In this document: positions 45,381 through 54,168 of the stretch, one piece after another | Numbering within the stretch: position 1 is the first letter of the stretch | Layout: the number at the start of each line of letters is the position of its first letter | Assembly: GCF_014281965.1 (NCBI RefSeq) | Contig: NZ_JACFTB010000002.1 | Location: forward strand, 434,001-498,000 | Direction of reading: 5' to 3' | Source: Rhodococcus sp. BP22 | Lineage (GTDB): Bacteria > Actinomycetota > Actinomycetes > Mycobacteriales > Mycobacteriaceae | Length of the DNA stretch: 64,000 bases | Position numbers and translations under genes: made by a program | Notes under the pieces: model-generated | Told to the model about the DNA's origin: nothing | The model's input: the letters and a program-made list of their open reading frames with translations, nothing else | The model's database searches: none

Positions 45381-45403
45381 GAGTTCCTCCGATGCGGTGA
45401 CTA

Positions 45404-45422
45404 GTAGGTGAGGCAAACCTAA
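45404..45422 (-). promoter_or_regulatory. IdeR box upstream of the DUF2470 gene
   Basis: Read on the minus strand: TTAGGTTTGCCTCACCTAC, matching the IdeR/DmdR consensus TTAGGTTAGGCTAACCTAA at 15 of 19 positions. It is 23 bp before the start codon of the DUF2470 gene, a position that would block transcription when IdeR-Fe is bound. Confidence 0.75.
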
Positions 45423-45486
45423 GTTAGTTGACGCTTGCCTTGATCGCAAGTGTTCGGCGCGAATTTCCCCGGTCTACCGTGTAACC

Positions 45487-46203
45487 GTGTCCATTCCACT
45501 CACCCTGGGTGCGCCCCACCGGCCCGATCCGCAGGCCCTCGTCGCCGGGCTGCTGCAGCAGCGATGCCGCACCGCCGCTGAAGCCTCGAGCTGTCCCGAC
45601 GCGGTCACCACCGGCCCCCCGGTCATCGACGCCTCGGTTCTGGCTTCGGTGCGAACCGAGCAGAACTTCGGTCGGATCGTCGTCGAACTCGACATCGATC
45701 CGGACGATCTTCGACCGGATCGACATGCGTCGTACGAGGTGGTCAGGTACCACGTGAACGTTCGCGAGGACACGCTCGCGGAAGCCACGTCACTGCGGCT
45801 GCCGTCGCCGCTGGTGATTTTTCCTGATCTGACCGAAGGCGACGTCATGGAGACGGTGACGACGATCGTCGACGCGCATCGCACTCCTGGTTTCGGAGCA
45901 TGGGAATCTCCGCGTCGGGTCGCCGATGTCCTCGCGGTGGTCGCGCACGCCGAAGTCGGATTCTGTGCTCGCGCACGATCGGGTGAAGAGGTACTCGCGA
46001 TCCTCGCGGCCACCGTCGCGGCACTTCGGGGCGACGACATCCTGCGAGCGCTGGCCGAACCGGACATCGGTGCTCTGATCGCGCTACGCCCGGAGGCGGC
46101 CGAAGCAGTGAGGACGGTATTGCTCGGCATCGAAGTGGACGACGCGGTCGGTGCGCATGCAGTCCTTCTCGCCGCCGGCCTTCTTGCAGACCGATTGGTC
46201 TGA
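45487..46203 (+). CDS. Hypothetical protein, 238 aa
   Basis: A 238-residue soluble protein starting at GTG. It is acidic and Ala/Val-rich, with no membrane segment or signal peptide. No family recognised. It is divergent from the DUF2470 gene and 31 bp upstream of pheA on the same strand, so it may be the first gene of the pheA operon; the shared upstream region also holds the IdeR box. Confidence 0.68.
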   Translation: MSIPLTLGAPHRPDPQALVAGLLQQRCRTAAEASSCPDAVTTGPPVIDASVLASVRTEQNFGRIVVELDIDPDDLRPDRHASYEVVRYHVNVREDTLAEATSLRLPSPLVIFPDLTEGDVMETVTTIVDAHRTPGFGAWESPRRVADVLAVVAHAEVGFCARARSGEEVLAILAATVAALRGDDILRALAEPDIGALIALRPEAAEAVRTVLLGIEVDDAVGAHAVLLAAGLLADRLV

Positions 46204-46234
46204 CGCGTTTCAACGGACCCAGTAACCTCGGACC

Positions 46235-47164
46235 GTGCCTGCAATCGCGTATTTCGGTCCATCGGGAACATTCACCGAGATGGCCCTCGGTCAATTCATT
46301 TCACTCGGCGTTCTCGACGAACTCGGGCTCACCGGAGACGTCGAGCGAGTCCCGCTGTCGAGCCCTCCGGCGACGTTGCAGGCAGTTCGCGACGGCGCTG
46401 TGGTGGCAGCCGTCGTGCCGATCGAGAGCTCGGTCGAGGGGTCGGTTCCGCCCACTCTGGATGCTCTCGCCATCGGAACGAGATTGCAGATTCTCGCCGA
46501 GACCGAGATCGAGGTGGCCTTCTCGATCCTCGGTGCCCCCGGCATGACGCTGGCCGAGGTTCGAACGATCCGCGCGTATCCCATTGCTGCAAACCAGATT
46601 CGGCAATGGCTCGACGTGAACCTCCCCGGCGTGGAGGTTCAGTTCGCCTCGTCCAACGCAGGCGCCGCCGAGGACGTCGCTGCAGGGCTTGCAGATGCCG
46701 CACTATCGACGACCCTCGCGGGTGAACGCCTCGGACTTCCGGCATTGGCCCACGGTGTCGCCGACGTCGCCAATGCGCGCACTCGGTTCGTCCTGGTCGG
46801 AGCCCCGCGGCCTGCGCTCGCCCCCACCGGAGCGGATCGCACCGCGGTGGTGTTGATGCCGGACAATCAGCCCGGCGCTCTGCTCGGTGCACTGTCCGAG
46901 TTCGGGATCCGCGACATCGACCTCACCAGAATCGAATCACGGCCCACCCGAACCGAATTCGGGACCTACCGGTTCTACGTCGACTGCGTCGGACACATCG
47001 ACGATCCGGCCGTGTCCGAAGCTCTCGGAGCGTTGCATCGCAAGATGGAACTTCGATACCTCGGATCTTGGCCTGTCGCCACGGGAACAGGACGGACGCC
47101 CCCGTCGTTGGACAAGGAGATCGAGTGGTTGGCGGGATTGCGCGCCGGAAAAGGGGACAGATGA
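46235..47164 (+). CDS. pheA: Prephenate dehydratase
   Basis: A 309-residue single-function prephenate dehydratase. The catalytic Thr is in NARTRFVLVG, AYFGPSGTFTE begins the PDT domain, and the C-terminal ACT domain has PGALLGALSEF and ESRPTR for allosteric Phe binding. It converts prephenate to phenylpyruvate in phenylalanine synthesis. GTG start. The stop overlaps the next start in ATGA. Confidence 0.95.
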   Translation: MPAIAYFGPSGTFTEMALGQFISLGVLDELGLTGDVERVPLSSPPATLQAVRDGAVVAAVVPIESSVEGSVPPTLDALAIGTRLQILAETEIEVAFSILGAPGMTLAEVRTIRAYPIAANQIRQWLDVNLPGVEVQFASSNAGAAEDVAAGLADAALSTTLAGERLGLPALAHGVADVANARTRFVLVGAPRPALAPTGADRTAVVLMPDNQPGALLGALSEFGIRDIDLTRIESRPTRTEFGTYRFYVDCVGHIDDPAVSEALGALHRKMELRYLGSWPVATGTGRTPPSLDKEIEWLAGLRAGKGDR

Positions 47165-47826
47165 CGGGCAAGCTGATCCTCGTCCGACATGGCCAGACGT
47201 TCGGCAACGTAGCCAAAAGGTTGGACACTCGGCCGCCCGGGGCCGCCCTCACTGATTTCGGTCATGAGCAGGCGCGGAAATACGGGCAGTCCATAGCTGT
47301 TAGACCGCCCTCGGTGCTCGTGTCCTCCGTTGCTCTACGCGCACGGCAAACCGCCGAACACATTGCGCTGGCCACGTCGTCGATGATGCTCGAGCGTGAT
47401 GGCCTGCAGGAAGCGTCCGCAGGCGATTGGGAAGACCGCACCGACAAGGAAGCGCACGACGGATTCACCGCCGTCTACGGCGCATGGCACCGCGGCGATC
47501 TCGACGCACAGGTGCCGGGAGGCGAGACCGGGCGCAGCGTTCTCGACCGCTACGTGCCGGTCCTCGAGCAACTACGCGAGCAGTACCTGGTGGAGGATGA
47601 TCCGCGCGATGTGGTGGTGGTCGGTCATGGTGCTGCCATCAGACTGGTCGGTGGCATATTGTGCGGTGTGGACGGCGAATTCGCCGCAGACAACCACCTC
47701 GACAACACCGGGACCGTCGAGCTCGAGCCACTTGCAGGCGGTGGCTGGGCATGTGTCCGCTGGGGGACTTTCGTTCTGCCGTTTCAAGGCAAAGGCAGCC
47801 GCACGCTCGACGATCCGATCAGCTGA
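47161..47826 (+). CDS. Histidine phosphatase/phosphoglycerate mutase family protein
   Basis: A 221-residue histidine phosphatase. ILVRHGQT carries the catalytic His with its Arg, and VVVVGHGAAIRL the second His. It matches Rv3837c in position. Phosphoglycerate mutase activity is not certain; many members are broad phosphatases. The ATG overlaps the pheA stop (ATGA). It ends 9 bp from the convergent espG-like gene. Confidence 0.86.
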   Translation: MTGKLILVRHGQTFGNVAKRLDTRPPGAALTDFGHEQARKYGQSIAVRPPSVLVSSVALRARQTAEHIALATSSMMLERDGLQEASAGDWEDRTDKEAHDGFTAVYGAWHRGDLDAQVPGGETGRSVLDRYVPVLEQLREQYLVEDDPRDVVVVGHGAAIRLVGGILCGVDGEFAADNHLDNTGTVELEPLAGGGWACVRWGTFVLPFQGKGSRTLDDPIS

Positions 47827-47835
47827 CCGCGCTGA

Positions 47836-48663
47836 TCAGCCGGCCGCGCCTGTGATGAGCTCCTCGATCGCAGATCGCACGCGTCCATCCGAACCAGGCG
47901 ACAAAGACGTCCACTGTCGACCGTCTGCCGCCATGGACGATGTTGCCACGATCCGGCCACGTCGAGTGTCGAAGAACGCAACCGGATTCTTTCCGACGGT
48001 CCGGATTCCGGAACCGACTGTGACCGAGGTGATCTCGGCATGGGCCGAGCATGTGCTCATGGCTGCGGCGACGTCGGCAGCTGCCGAGTCCTCGATTCCG
48101 ATGTGGGAGAGTCTCGCCGAGGTGGCGACGCGATCGGTCGGTGCGCCGTCGAGCGCCTCCGCCAGAAGATCTGTCTCCGCGGCGATTCCGTGAAACTCGA
48201 ACGGCCTTCTCACTCCGAGTGCATCGAGCAGTTCCTGCGCCGGATCCCCGACCGAAGCACGTAGGCGGAGCCACCCACCCGAAGCCACAGCGAGAACCGA
48301 ACCGCTCTCGTTGGACGCCAAAGCGATCCGGGTCATCGAAGAATCGCTGGTGAAGGGTCTGTTGATCAGTCGCGCAGCGATGAACCACCGCGGCCGATCC
48401 AGAACACGCAACCACATCTCGAGGTCGGGATGAACGCGCCCGTCGGGCAACAGTCCGTCGTGATCGAGACCGTCGTACCCACGCCGGAGTGCCGCCGCTC
48501 GCTCGGCAGCCCCATCGAACCGCGGGAACACGTCCAGCACTACCGGTAGCTCGACGATTCCGAGGGCCTCGACGAGATAGTCCATCCGATCGGCGTCGAG
48601 TTCGGCGGAGGGAACGGTGTGGCCGAGAGGTCGAGTCCCCAAGTCGATCAACGATCGTTCCAT
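47836..48663 (-). CDS. espG: EspG-family type VII secretion chaperone
   Basis: A 275-residue cytosolic protein resembling the EspG family, which binds the tip of PPE proteins in PE-PPE dimers and keeps them soluble until delivery to an ESX pore. Assignment rests on overall pattern plus its place as third gene after PE-like and PPE-like genes. The ATG overlaps the PPE gene by 16 bp, indicating coupled translation. The ESX system it serves is not in this window. Confidence 0.78.
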   Translation of the reverse strand: MERSLIDLGTRPLGHTVPSAELDADRMDYLVEALGIVELPVVLDVFPRFDGAAERAAALRRGYDGLDHDGLLPDGRVHPDLEMWLRVLDRPRWFIAARLINRPFTSDSSMTRIALASNESGSVLAVASGGWLRLRASVGDPAQELLDALGVRRPFEFHGIAAETDLLAEALDGAPTDRVATSARLSHIGIEDSAAADVAAAMSTCSAHAEITSVTVGSGIRTVGKNPVAFFDTRRGRIVATSSMAADGRQWTSLSPGSDGRVRSAIEELITGAAG

Positions 48664-49913
48664 GTCGGTTCCGCGCCGATGACCGACGGCGCGACCGTGC
48701 GGCCGTCACCGAAGTGCTCGAATTGCTTCAGATAACCAGGCGTCCGGTGCTCTTCGTCTTCGTCACCCTGGGCCCCGGCCGTCGATGCCGGCCCACCGGC
48801 ACCACGGGCCGTGGCTGCAGCATCGTTCGCGCCCGCCCCGAACACACCCGAGCCATTGGCGCCTGCCAGAACGCGCTCACTGCCAGCCACCGAGGACGCG
48901 CCCCCCGGTCCGTTGGGAGCCCCGAACGCGGTGCTACCGAGACCGCCCGACACCCGGCCGAAGCCGACCCCGCCGGTGCCCGCTGACCCGGTGGAACCGA
49001 TGGACCCGAAGGACATCGCTCGCGTTGCCGCCGAACCCGGTGCTCCAGCATCGGCTCTGCCTGCAGCCGCGAGCGGTGATCCCGCCGAGCCCTGCGAAGG
49101 GTTCTGTGAGTTCATGAACGTCGATACCGCGGATCCGCCGACGTTGGTGGCCGCGGAAGCAACGGTGGTGACGCTGGAGCCGGCGATCGAACCCGCAGAG
49201 CCTGCCACCTGCCCCGCGGCAGCCACCAATGCAGGATTCTGAACTGCTGCTGTAGCTGCGGCGATGACCGCCTGAGCGGGTGAGGTGTGAGCGCTGAACC
49301 CGAAGGCTTTCGTTTCCTCGTAGGAGGTGCCCCTGGCGATACTGCCGTCGGGCCCGGAGGTGCCACCGGACGTGTCGTTGACGATCTCGGGTGGCCGATC
49401 GAACGAGACCGTCATGGCCAGCGGCGTCGTCGCAGCTTCGTAGGCGTCCATGACGATCGCAGCCTGAACGTCGAGTGTGTGGTCTGCAGCTTCGAGCGCT
49501 TCGGCGCTGCCGTTCAGTGCGCCACCAGAGCTGTACGCGGCAACTTTGGCGGATTTCACAGCAGCTATCGCGACCGGATTCGGCATCGCAGCGACCGCAG
49601 TCGTATAGGCCGCAGCCTCGGCGAGAGCGTGTCCGCTGATCTCGGTGGCACGCGTTGCCGCACCCTGCGTCCACGCCAAAAATCCGCCGAAGCGAGCCTG
49701 GGCCGCATTGGCCGCCTCACCTTCCCAGCCGGCCGCGAGAACAGCCATGACCCGACCCACTGTGATCGATGCGTCGGTATAGGCGGCCGCAACCGAGCCC
49801 CATGCGCCGGCGGCACCGATCAGCGGGGCTGGACCGGTTCCGAGCAGCAACGCCCCTGAATTGACTGTCGCGGTGCGTGGTAGCCACACGACCCCCGTTA
49901 CTCCCAGTGTCAC
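48648..49913 (-). CDS. PPE-family protein, lacks PPE motif
   Basis: A 421-residue protein. The N-terminal 180 residues match a PPE domain: WLPRTATVNSGALLLGTGPAPL at the start, GWEGEAA as the WXG turn and AMPNPVAI downstream. Pro-Arg replaces the namesake Pro-Pro-Glu. The C-terminal half is Gly/Ser/Ala-rich and low complexity. It should form a heterodimer with the adjacent PE-like protein, be bound by EspG and be exported by an ESX system. The start at 49913 is a codon with the expected domain start. Confidence 0.8.
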   Translation of the reverse strand: MTLGVTGVVWLPRTATVNSGALLLGTGPAPLIGAAGAWGSVAAAYTDASITVGRVMAVLAAGWEGEAANAAQARFGGFLAWTQGAATRATEISGHALAEAAAYTTAVAAMPNPVAIAAVKSAKVAAYSSGGALNGSAEALEAADHTLDVQAAIVMDAYEAATTPLAMTVSFDRPPEIVNDTSGGTSGPDGSIARGTSYEETKAFGFSAHTSPAQAVIAAATAAVQNPALVAAAGQVAGSAGSIAGSSVTTVASAATNVGGSAVSTFMNSQNPSQGSAGSPLAAAGRADAGAPGSAATRAMSFGSIGSTGSAGTGGVGFGRVSGGLGSTAFGAPNGPGGASSVAGSERVLAGANGSGVFGAGANDAAATARGAGGPASTAGAQGDEDEEHRTPGYLKQFEHFGDGRTVAPSVIGAEPTWNDR

Positions 49914-49985
49914 AACATCTCCCCCGTCATTTACCCAGCCCCGTCAGTGCTTGTGGAAAGTCAGTGCGTACAGATGGTCAGGTCT

Positions 49986-50288
49986 TCAGATGGTCAGTGC
50001 CCGACCGTGTTCGAAGTCGACATCTCGGTACGCGGACGCCTGTACTCGCAGTGCAGCAGCGGCCTCGATCAGTTCGCTGATGGCGTCGGTGGCTGCGGGA
50101 GTGAACGAACTTGCAGCGCGAAGGAAATAGCGATTGGCGAGCAGTGAGACTTCCTCGCTGCCGGCGGGTGTGATCTCGATGGGCATCGCCACGGCCGTCA
50201 GATTCGTCTGGAGCCGAGCTGCCAGGGCATCCAACTCGGCAGCGGCCGCCTCGAGGGCAACCGGGTCGACGCGCACATTTCCTGGCAT
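49986..50288 (-). CDS. PE-family protein
   Basis: A 100-residue all-helical protein of PE type: VDPVALEAAAAELDALAARLQTN forms the first helix, and the second ends AYRDVDFEHG, where YRDVD is the YxxxD/E export signal. It has no C-terminal extension. It precedes the PPE gene by 72 bp. The canonical Pro-Glu pair near the start is not present. Confidence 0.8.
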   Translation of the reverse strand: MPGNVRVDPVALEAAAAELDALAARLQTNLTAVAMPIEITPAGSEEVSLLANRYFLRAASSFTPAATDAISELIEAAAALRVQASAYRDVDFEHGRALTI

Positions 50289-50380
50289 AACCCCACTCTT
50301 TCGTCACGCAGCGAAAATTTCGCTCTCGTAGAACTTTGACGACGGCACTGCGCAATCGGTTCCACTCCGCGCAAAAAAGC

Positions 50381-50947
50381 TCAGGTGATTTTTTCTGCCG
50401 CGGATCGAAGGGTCCATCGCCCACCTCGGAAGTTCAGATTCGTCACCGTCGCAGGAGGGATGTCCACCCGCCAGAACGAGGACGACGGCGCGTCGAGTGC
50501 TCTGACGACGACGGCGCGAACGACAGCAGGATGCGTGACCGCCAGCAGTCGACGCCGCTCGGTCGCCACTCTGCTCATCCATTGCCCGACGCGATCGAAC
50601 AGTGCGTCGATCGATTCACCACCCGGTGGAACGGTGGAAGTGTCGGTAAGCCACCCCAGCAGCTCGGACTCGTCGAGGTCATCCATCGTCCGGCCGGTCC
50701 ACTCGCCGAAATCGAGGTCGGCGAGGTCGGCGACGATCGCTCCTCGTACGCCGAGTACCGCCGCAGTCTGTCGAGTTCGCCGCTCCGGGGCGATCATGGT
50801 CATCTCGGCGTCCGAGTCGAAGGTGAGTTCCTCCAGCCGCTTCAGTCCGCCCGAATCGACCGGTTCATCGGCATGAAACCTGGCGCGACGCATCGCCTCG
50901 GTCGTGCCATGGCTGACCAGCGAGAGCCGCGTCACTGTCGACGGCAT
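50381..50947 (-). CDS. Histidine phosphatase-family protein with altered RHG motif
   Basis: About 188 residues. LSLVSHGTTEA aligns with the LVRHGxT motif but Ser replaces Arg; the catalytic His is kept. PERRTRQTAA and LAVTHPAVVRAVV match the rest of the family. It is divergent from the cobalamin riboswitch-cbtBA genes, and similar phosphatases accompany cbtAB in actinobacteria, so a CobC-like role is plausible but unproved. The ATG at 50947 is chosen because the domain begins there. Confidence 0.78.
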   Translation of the reverse strand: MPSTVTRLSLVSHGTTEAMRRARFHADEPVDSGGLKRLEELTFDSDAEMTMIAPERRTRQTAAVLGVRGAIVADLADLDFGEWTGRTMDDLDESELLGWLTDTSTVPPGGESIDALFDRVGQWMSRVATERRRLLAVTHPAVVRAVVVRALDAPSSSFWRVDIPPATVTNLNFRGGRWTLRSAAEKIT

Positions 50948-51034
50948 CGAGCACCCCTCTCCACCCATGGGCTCATCGCACCCTGGTTCCGATTGACACC
51001 GGGCCGAGATCGGTGCCAGAGTTCGCGGGTAAGC

Positions 51035-51130
51035 GCGATGTGTACAGGCAATTCCGGTGTGAATCCGGAGCGGTTGCGCCACTGTGATCGGACCTCAGCG
51101 GTTCCGAGAGCCAGAAAACTGACACATCGC
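51035..51130 (+). ncRNA. Cobalamin (AdoCbl) riboswitch
   Basis: The core contains GGTGTGAATCCGGAGCGG, GCGCCACTGTGA and GAGCCAGAAA in order, as in B12 riboswitches. GCGATGTGT (51035-51043) and ACACATCGC (51122-51130) pair exactly as P1. It lies about 40 bp before cbtB, so it should shut off the cobalt-uptake genes when cobalamin is plentiful. Confidence 0.9.
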
Positions 51131-51172
51131 TTCGGTTCGAAAGGGACGCATAATCCCAGGAGGCATTCCATC

Positions 51173-51367
51173 ATGGCCATCGTTCACAATCCCAGCAATG
51201 CCACGGAGTCGGCTGCCCTCGCAGTCGTCGTCGCGGCGGTGGTGCTCCTCGCATTCGTCGTGCTCTACCTGGTCGGTTTCGACCAGGGTGCCATTTCACG
51301 TAGTGGAATGTACATGCACGAGTTGATGCACGACGGACGCCACCTGCTGGGTCTCCCGTGTCACTGA
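51173..51367 (+). CDS. cbtB: CbtB, cobalt transporter subunit
   Basis: A 64-residue protein with one transmembrane helix and the conserved His-rich tail HELMHDGRHLLGLPCH. AGGAGG sits about 8 nt before the ATG. CbtB works with CbtA in cobalt uptake for B12 synthesis. It is riboswitch-controlled and overlaps the cbtA start by 10 bp. Confidence 0.88.
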   Translation: MAIVHNPSNATESAALAVVVAAVVLLAFVVLYLVGFDQGAISRSGMYMHELMHDGRHLLGLPCH

Positions 51368-52152
51368 CCGCGACGTCCCCGCGTGTGACCGCATTGCAGG
51401 GGACCTATCTCCAGTTGCTCGTCCGCGGACTCCTGGCGGGTCTCATCGCAGGTCTGCTCGCCGGCACCATCGCGTTCGTCATCGGTGAGCCGCACGTAGA
51501 TTCGGCCATCGCCATCGAAGAGGCGGCAGGTGCACATTCGCACGCCGAAGCAACTCCGGGCGCACACTCGCACGACGAAGAAGATGCACTCGTAAGCCGT
51601 GACGGCCAACGTGCGGGGTTGTTCCTCGCAACCGGGCTGGCGGGGCTAGCGCTCGGTGCGATCTTCGCGACGGTGCTGCACTACGCACGGCGGTTCACCT
51701 CGCTGTCCGGGTCCACACTTGCCCTCGCTGCCGGCGCGCTCGGCTGGGTGGCAATCGAAGCTGTCCCGTTCTTCAAATATCCGGCCAATCCACCCGCCGT
51801 GGGCGACCCCGACACCATCAATCAGCGCACCTGGCTGTGGCTCGCCTCGGTCGTTCTCGGGTTGTTGGCGGTAGCAATCGGAATCTACGTCGCCAAAACA
51901 GTGGCGTCGCACAGTTCGATCGCCGTTCGGATCGCGGCTCCGCTGGCGGCATTCCTCGTCGTCGTAGGCCTGGGATACGTAGTGCTGCCCACGATCAACG
52001 AGGTCGGCGCAGACTTCCCAGCAACACTGCTGTGGGAGTTCCGACTGTCCTCGCTGGCGATACAGGCGACGCTGTGGATCGCGCTCGGCCTGGTGTTCGC
52101 ATTCCTCACCGATCGCGCGGTCGTCAAGGCTCGCGAGTCGGTTGCGGCGTAG
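51358..52152 (+). CDS. cbtA: CbtA, cobalt transporter subunit
   Basis: A 264-residue membrane protein with five or six helices. The loop after helix 1 is His-rich (AHSHAEATPGAHSHDEED), suitable for metal capture. The GTG start overlaps the end of cbtB. Cobalt uptake under B12 control is the accepted role of CbtAB. Confidence 0.88.
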   Translation: MSLTATSPRVTALQGTYLQLLVRGLLAGLIAGLLAGTIAFVIGEPHVDSAIAIEEAAGAHSHAEATPGAHSHDEEDALVSRDGQRAGLFLATGLAGLALGAIFATVLHYARRFTSLSGSTLALAAGALGWVAIEAVPFFKYPANPPAVGDPDTINQRTWLWLASVVLGLLAVAIGIYVAKTVASHSSIAVRIAAPLAAFLVVVGLGYVVLPTINEVGADFPATLLWEFRLSSLAIQATLWIALGLVFAFLTDRAVVKARESVAA

Positions 52153-52170
52153 CTCTCAGGTTCGGCCCAT

Positions 52171-52218
52171 CCCAGTCGGTTGAGCGCCCAGTCGGTTGAG
52201 CGCCCAGTTGGTTCGGGC
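52171..52218. repeat. 16-bp tandem repeat, three units
   Basis: CCCAGTCGGTTGAGCG occurs twice (52171-52186, 52187-52202), followed by a third unit with four or five changes (52203-52218). It is noncoding, beside copy C of the 53-bp repeat. Confidence 0.8.
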
Positions 52219-52229
52219 CCGCCCCACCC

Positions 52230-52282
52230 CGCTTGAATGGTCCATTCATACGATCAAATGTCTTGAATGGACCATTCAAGCG
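52230..52282 (-). repeat. 53-bp palindromic repeat, copy C
   Basis: Opposite orientation to copies A and B. CGCTTGAATGGTCCATTCA (52230-52248) is exactly complementary to the last 19 bases, giving a perfect 19-bp stem with a 15-nt loop. It lies between the convergent cbtA and metallopeptidase genes and probably acts as a terminator. Confidence 0.88.
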
Positions 52283-52291
52283 GTGGGGAAG

Positions 52292-52624
52292 CTACCCGAA
52301 ACCCAGCTCATGCAAGCGCTCGTCGTCGATGCCGAAATGGTGCCCCACCTCGTGGGCGACGGTGATTGCGATCTCTCGTCGGGCGGTCTCGGCGTCGTCG
52401 ACCATATCCAGAATCGGACGACGGTAGATGGTGATCACGTCCGGTAGGTGGCCGCTGTACTCGTAGCGGTCGGTGAGCGCGACCCCCTCGTACAGGCCGA
52501 GGATGTTCTCGGTGGGGTGCTCTTCCTCGACGAGAATGACGACGTTGTCCATGCGGTCGGTGATGTCCGGCGGAAGCGTGTCGAGGGCGTCGCCGACTGC
52601 GTTTTCGAAGTCGGCGCGGCTCAT
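52292..52624 (-). CDS. Metallopeptidase family (zincin-like) protein
   Basis: A 110-residue protein with HEVGHHFGIDDE, an HExxHxxGxxD zinc site at the C-terminus. It resembles the minimal zincin family and Rv3836 of M. tuberculosis. Substrate is unknown. The ATG at 52624 starts the domain (MSRADFENAVGDALD). Its upstream neighbour is the septum-formation protein gene, 13 bp away. Confidence 0.85.
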   Translation of the reverse strand: MSRADFENAVGDALDTLPPDITDRMDNVVILVEEEHPTENILGLYEGVALTDRYEYSGHLPDVITIYRRPILDMVDDAETARREIAITVAHEVGHHFGIDDERLHELGFG

Positions 52625-52637
52625 GTCGGTAGGAATG

Positions 52638-53741
52638 TCATCCTCCCGACGTGATCGGGGCGGCACCGGGCAGCGGCGTCGGAAGTGCCCGACCGTCGGG
52701 GGCCGACGGCGGCGGTACCGGCGGTTGACCGTTGATGAGGATGTCGCCCTTTGCCGATCCGACGATCGTCGCGAACCCGCCCGTGTCGAGCTCACTGCCT
52801 ATCGAACAGCTGACCTGACGGCTACCAGCCAGCCAACTGGTCACGTCGATGTTGTCCCAGAACAGCGTCAGCGTCTTGTCTCGCAGCGCGGTAGGGGAGC
52901 CGAGGTATGCGTTCACGGCGTCGGTGCAGACCGTCGTGAGGTAGGCGTCCTGGTCGGCCTCGTTGGGAATTCCGTTCGGGAACTGTTGGCTCAGGTCTGC
53001 GACGGAGACCACCTCGAAGGCGTGGGGCGCGCTGCAGTCGACCGGATCGGCGGGCACGTTCTGCAGGATGCCGATGCAGGTGCCGGGCTCCCATACGTTC
53101 GACTGATCCAGGTCGAGCACCGAGCCGGTCATCTCCTGCGGAATTCCCGTGTTCGTGGACTTCTGGATTCCACATCGCAACGTTCGTTCACCCGATGCCC
53201 ATCCTGCTTGGCTGGGGAACATCAGGCCGACACTGAACTTGCCGCTCGGATCGAACTTGGCACCCAAATAGTCGTCGACGGCATCGATGCAATGCTCGTC
53301 GCGTAGCTGTCCGAACCGTTGCGCTCCTGGGTAGACCGAGTTCGGAGCGAATTCGAGCCCGGGGTAGGCACTCAGATCGACGTCGGCTGCTACTTCGAAT
53401 CGATGTGGGTCGGCGCAGGAGACTTCGGTGAGGTCCTGTCGGTCGGTTTCGGGGTCGTCGGTCGGCGTCCACTGCAGGCACGTGCCTGGATCGGCCGAGC
53501 CGAACGTCTTGGCCGTGACGGCACCCGACGTCGCAGGCCCGCTGGCCGAGTGGGTGGCGATCTTCTCCGGTTGCGAGAAGCCACCGGACACGGAGAGTGT
53601 GATCGCAGCAGCCGCGACGGCCCCCACAGCGACAAAGGCGAGTCCCCGGCGCGCAACATGCGCCGACACTGTGCGCGGGTTGCGTGTCGTTGTGGGTTTC
53701 CCCGGCCGAGCCGGATCGCTGGTGGACATCAACTCCATCAT
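52638..53741 (-). CDS. Septum-formation family membrane protein (Rv3835-like)
   Basis: About 367 residues: a short cytoplasmic N-terminus, one transmembrane helix (about 35-55) and an extracellular part with two Cys-containing repeats (GTCLQWTP...CADPHRFEV and GTCIGILQ...CSAPHAFEV). Actinobacterial relatives are annotated as septum-formation proteins. The ATG at 53741 has GATACT 7 nt before it, consistent with a leaderless start; ATGs at 53738 and 53729 are alternatives. Confidence 0.78.
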   Translation of the reverse strand: MMELMSTSDPARPGKPTTTRNPRTVSAHVARRGLAFVAVGAVAAAAITLSVSGGFSQPEKIATHSASGPATSGAVTAKTFGSADPGTCLQWTPTDDPETDRQDLTEVSCADPHRFEVAADVDLSAYPGLEFAPNSVYPGAQRFGQLRDEHCIDAVDDYLGAKFDPSGKFSVGLMFPSQAGWASGERTLRCGIQKSTNTGIPQEMTGSVLDLDQSNVWEPGTCIGILQNVPADPVDCSAPHAFEVVSVADLSQQFPNGIPNEADQDAYLTTVCTDAVNAYLGSPTALRDKTLTLFWDNIDVTSWLAGSRQVSCSIGSELDTGGFATIVGSAKGDILINGQPPVPPPSAPDGRALPTPLPGAAPITSGG

Positions 53742-53762
53742 GCCCGAGTATCTTCGGTTCCT

Positions 53763-54158
53763 ATGACAGACCCCGAGGAGACCAGTGCTGACATCGCCGA
53801 GCTTGCGGGCCGACTGTTCACGATGGCCCGCGACGGTGATGCCGAGTCGTTGAAGGCATATTTGGACGCCGGAGTGCCGGTCGACCTCAACAACGAGGCG
53901 GGGGACACCCTGGTCATGCTGGCGGCCTATCACGGTCACCCGCGCACTGTGCGCATGCTGGTCGGCAAGGGTGCGGATGTGAATCGGCCGAACGAGAAGG
54001 GCCAGACGCCGCTCGCAGGCGCGGTCTTCAAGGGGGAGGACGAGGTGGTGGGGGAGCTGGTCGAGGCTGGAGCGGATCCGCACGGTGGTCACCCGTCGGC
54101 GATCGACGCGGCGCGCATGTTCGGACGCGAGGACTACCTGGGCTTGCTCGGCAAGTAA
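53763..54158 (+). CDS. Ankyrin-repeat protein
   Basis: A 131-residue protein with about three ankyrin repeats: [31 protein letters not shown], then [27 protein letters not shown]. It probably mediates protein contacts; the partner is unknown. The start 21 bp from the divergent septum-protein gene implies overlapping promoters. 10 bp upstream of serS, so they are likely cotranscribed. Confidence 0.86.
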   Translation: MTDPEETSADIAELAGRLFTMARDGDAESLKAYLDAGVPVDLNNEAGDTLVMLAAYHGHPRTVRMLVGKGADVNRPNEKGQTPLAGAVFKGEDEVVGELVEAGADPHGGHPSAIDAARMFGREDYLGLLGK

Positions 54159-54168
54159 GGTTTTCCTC

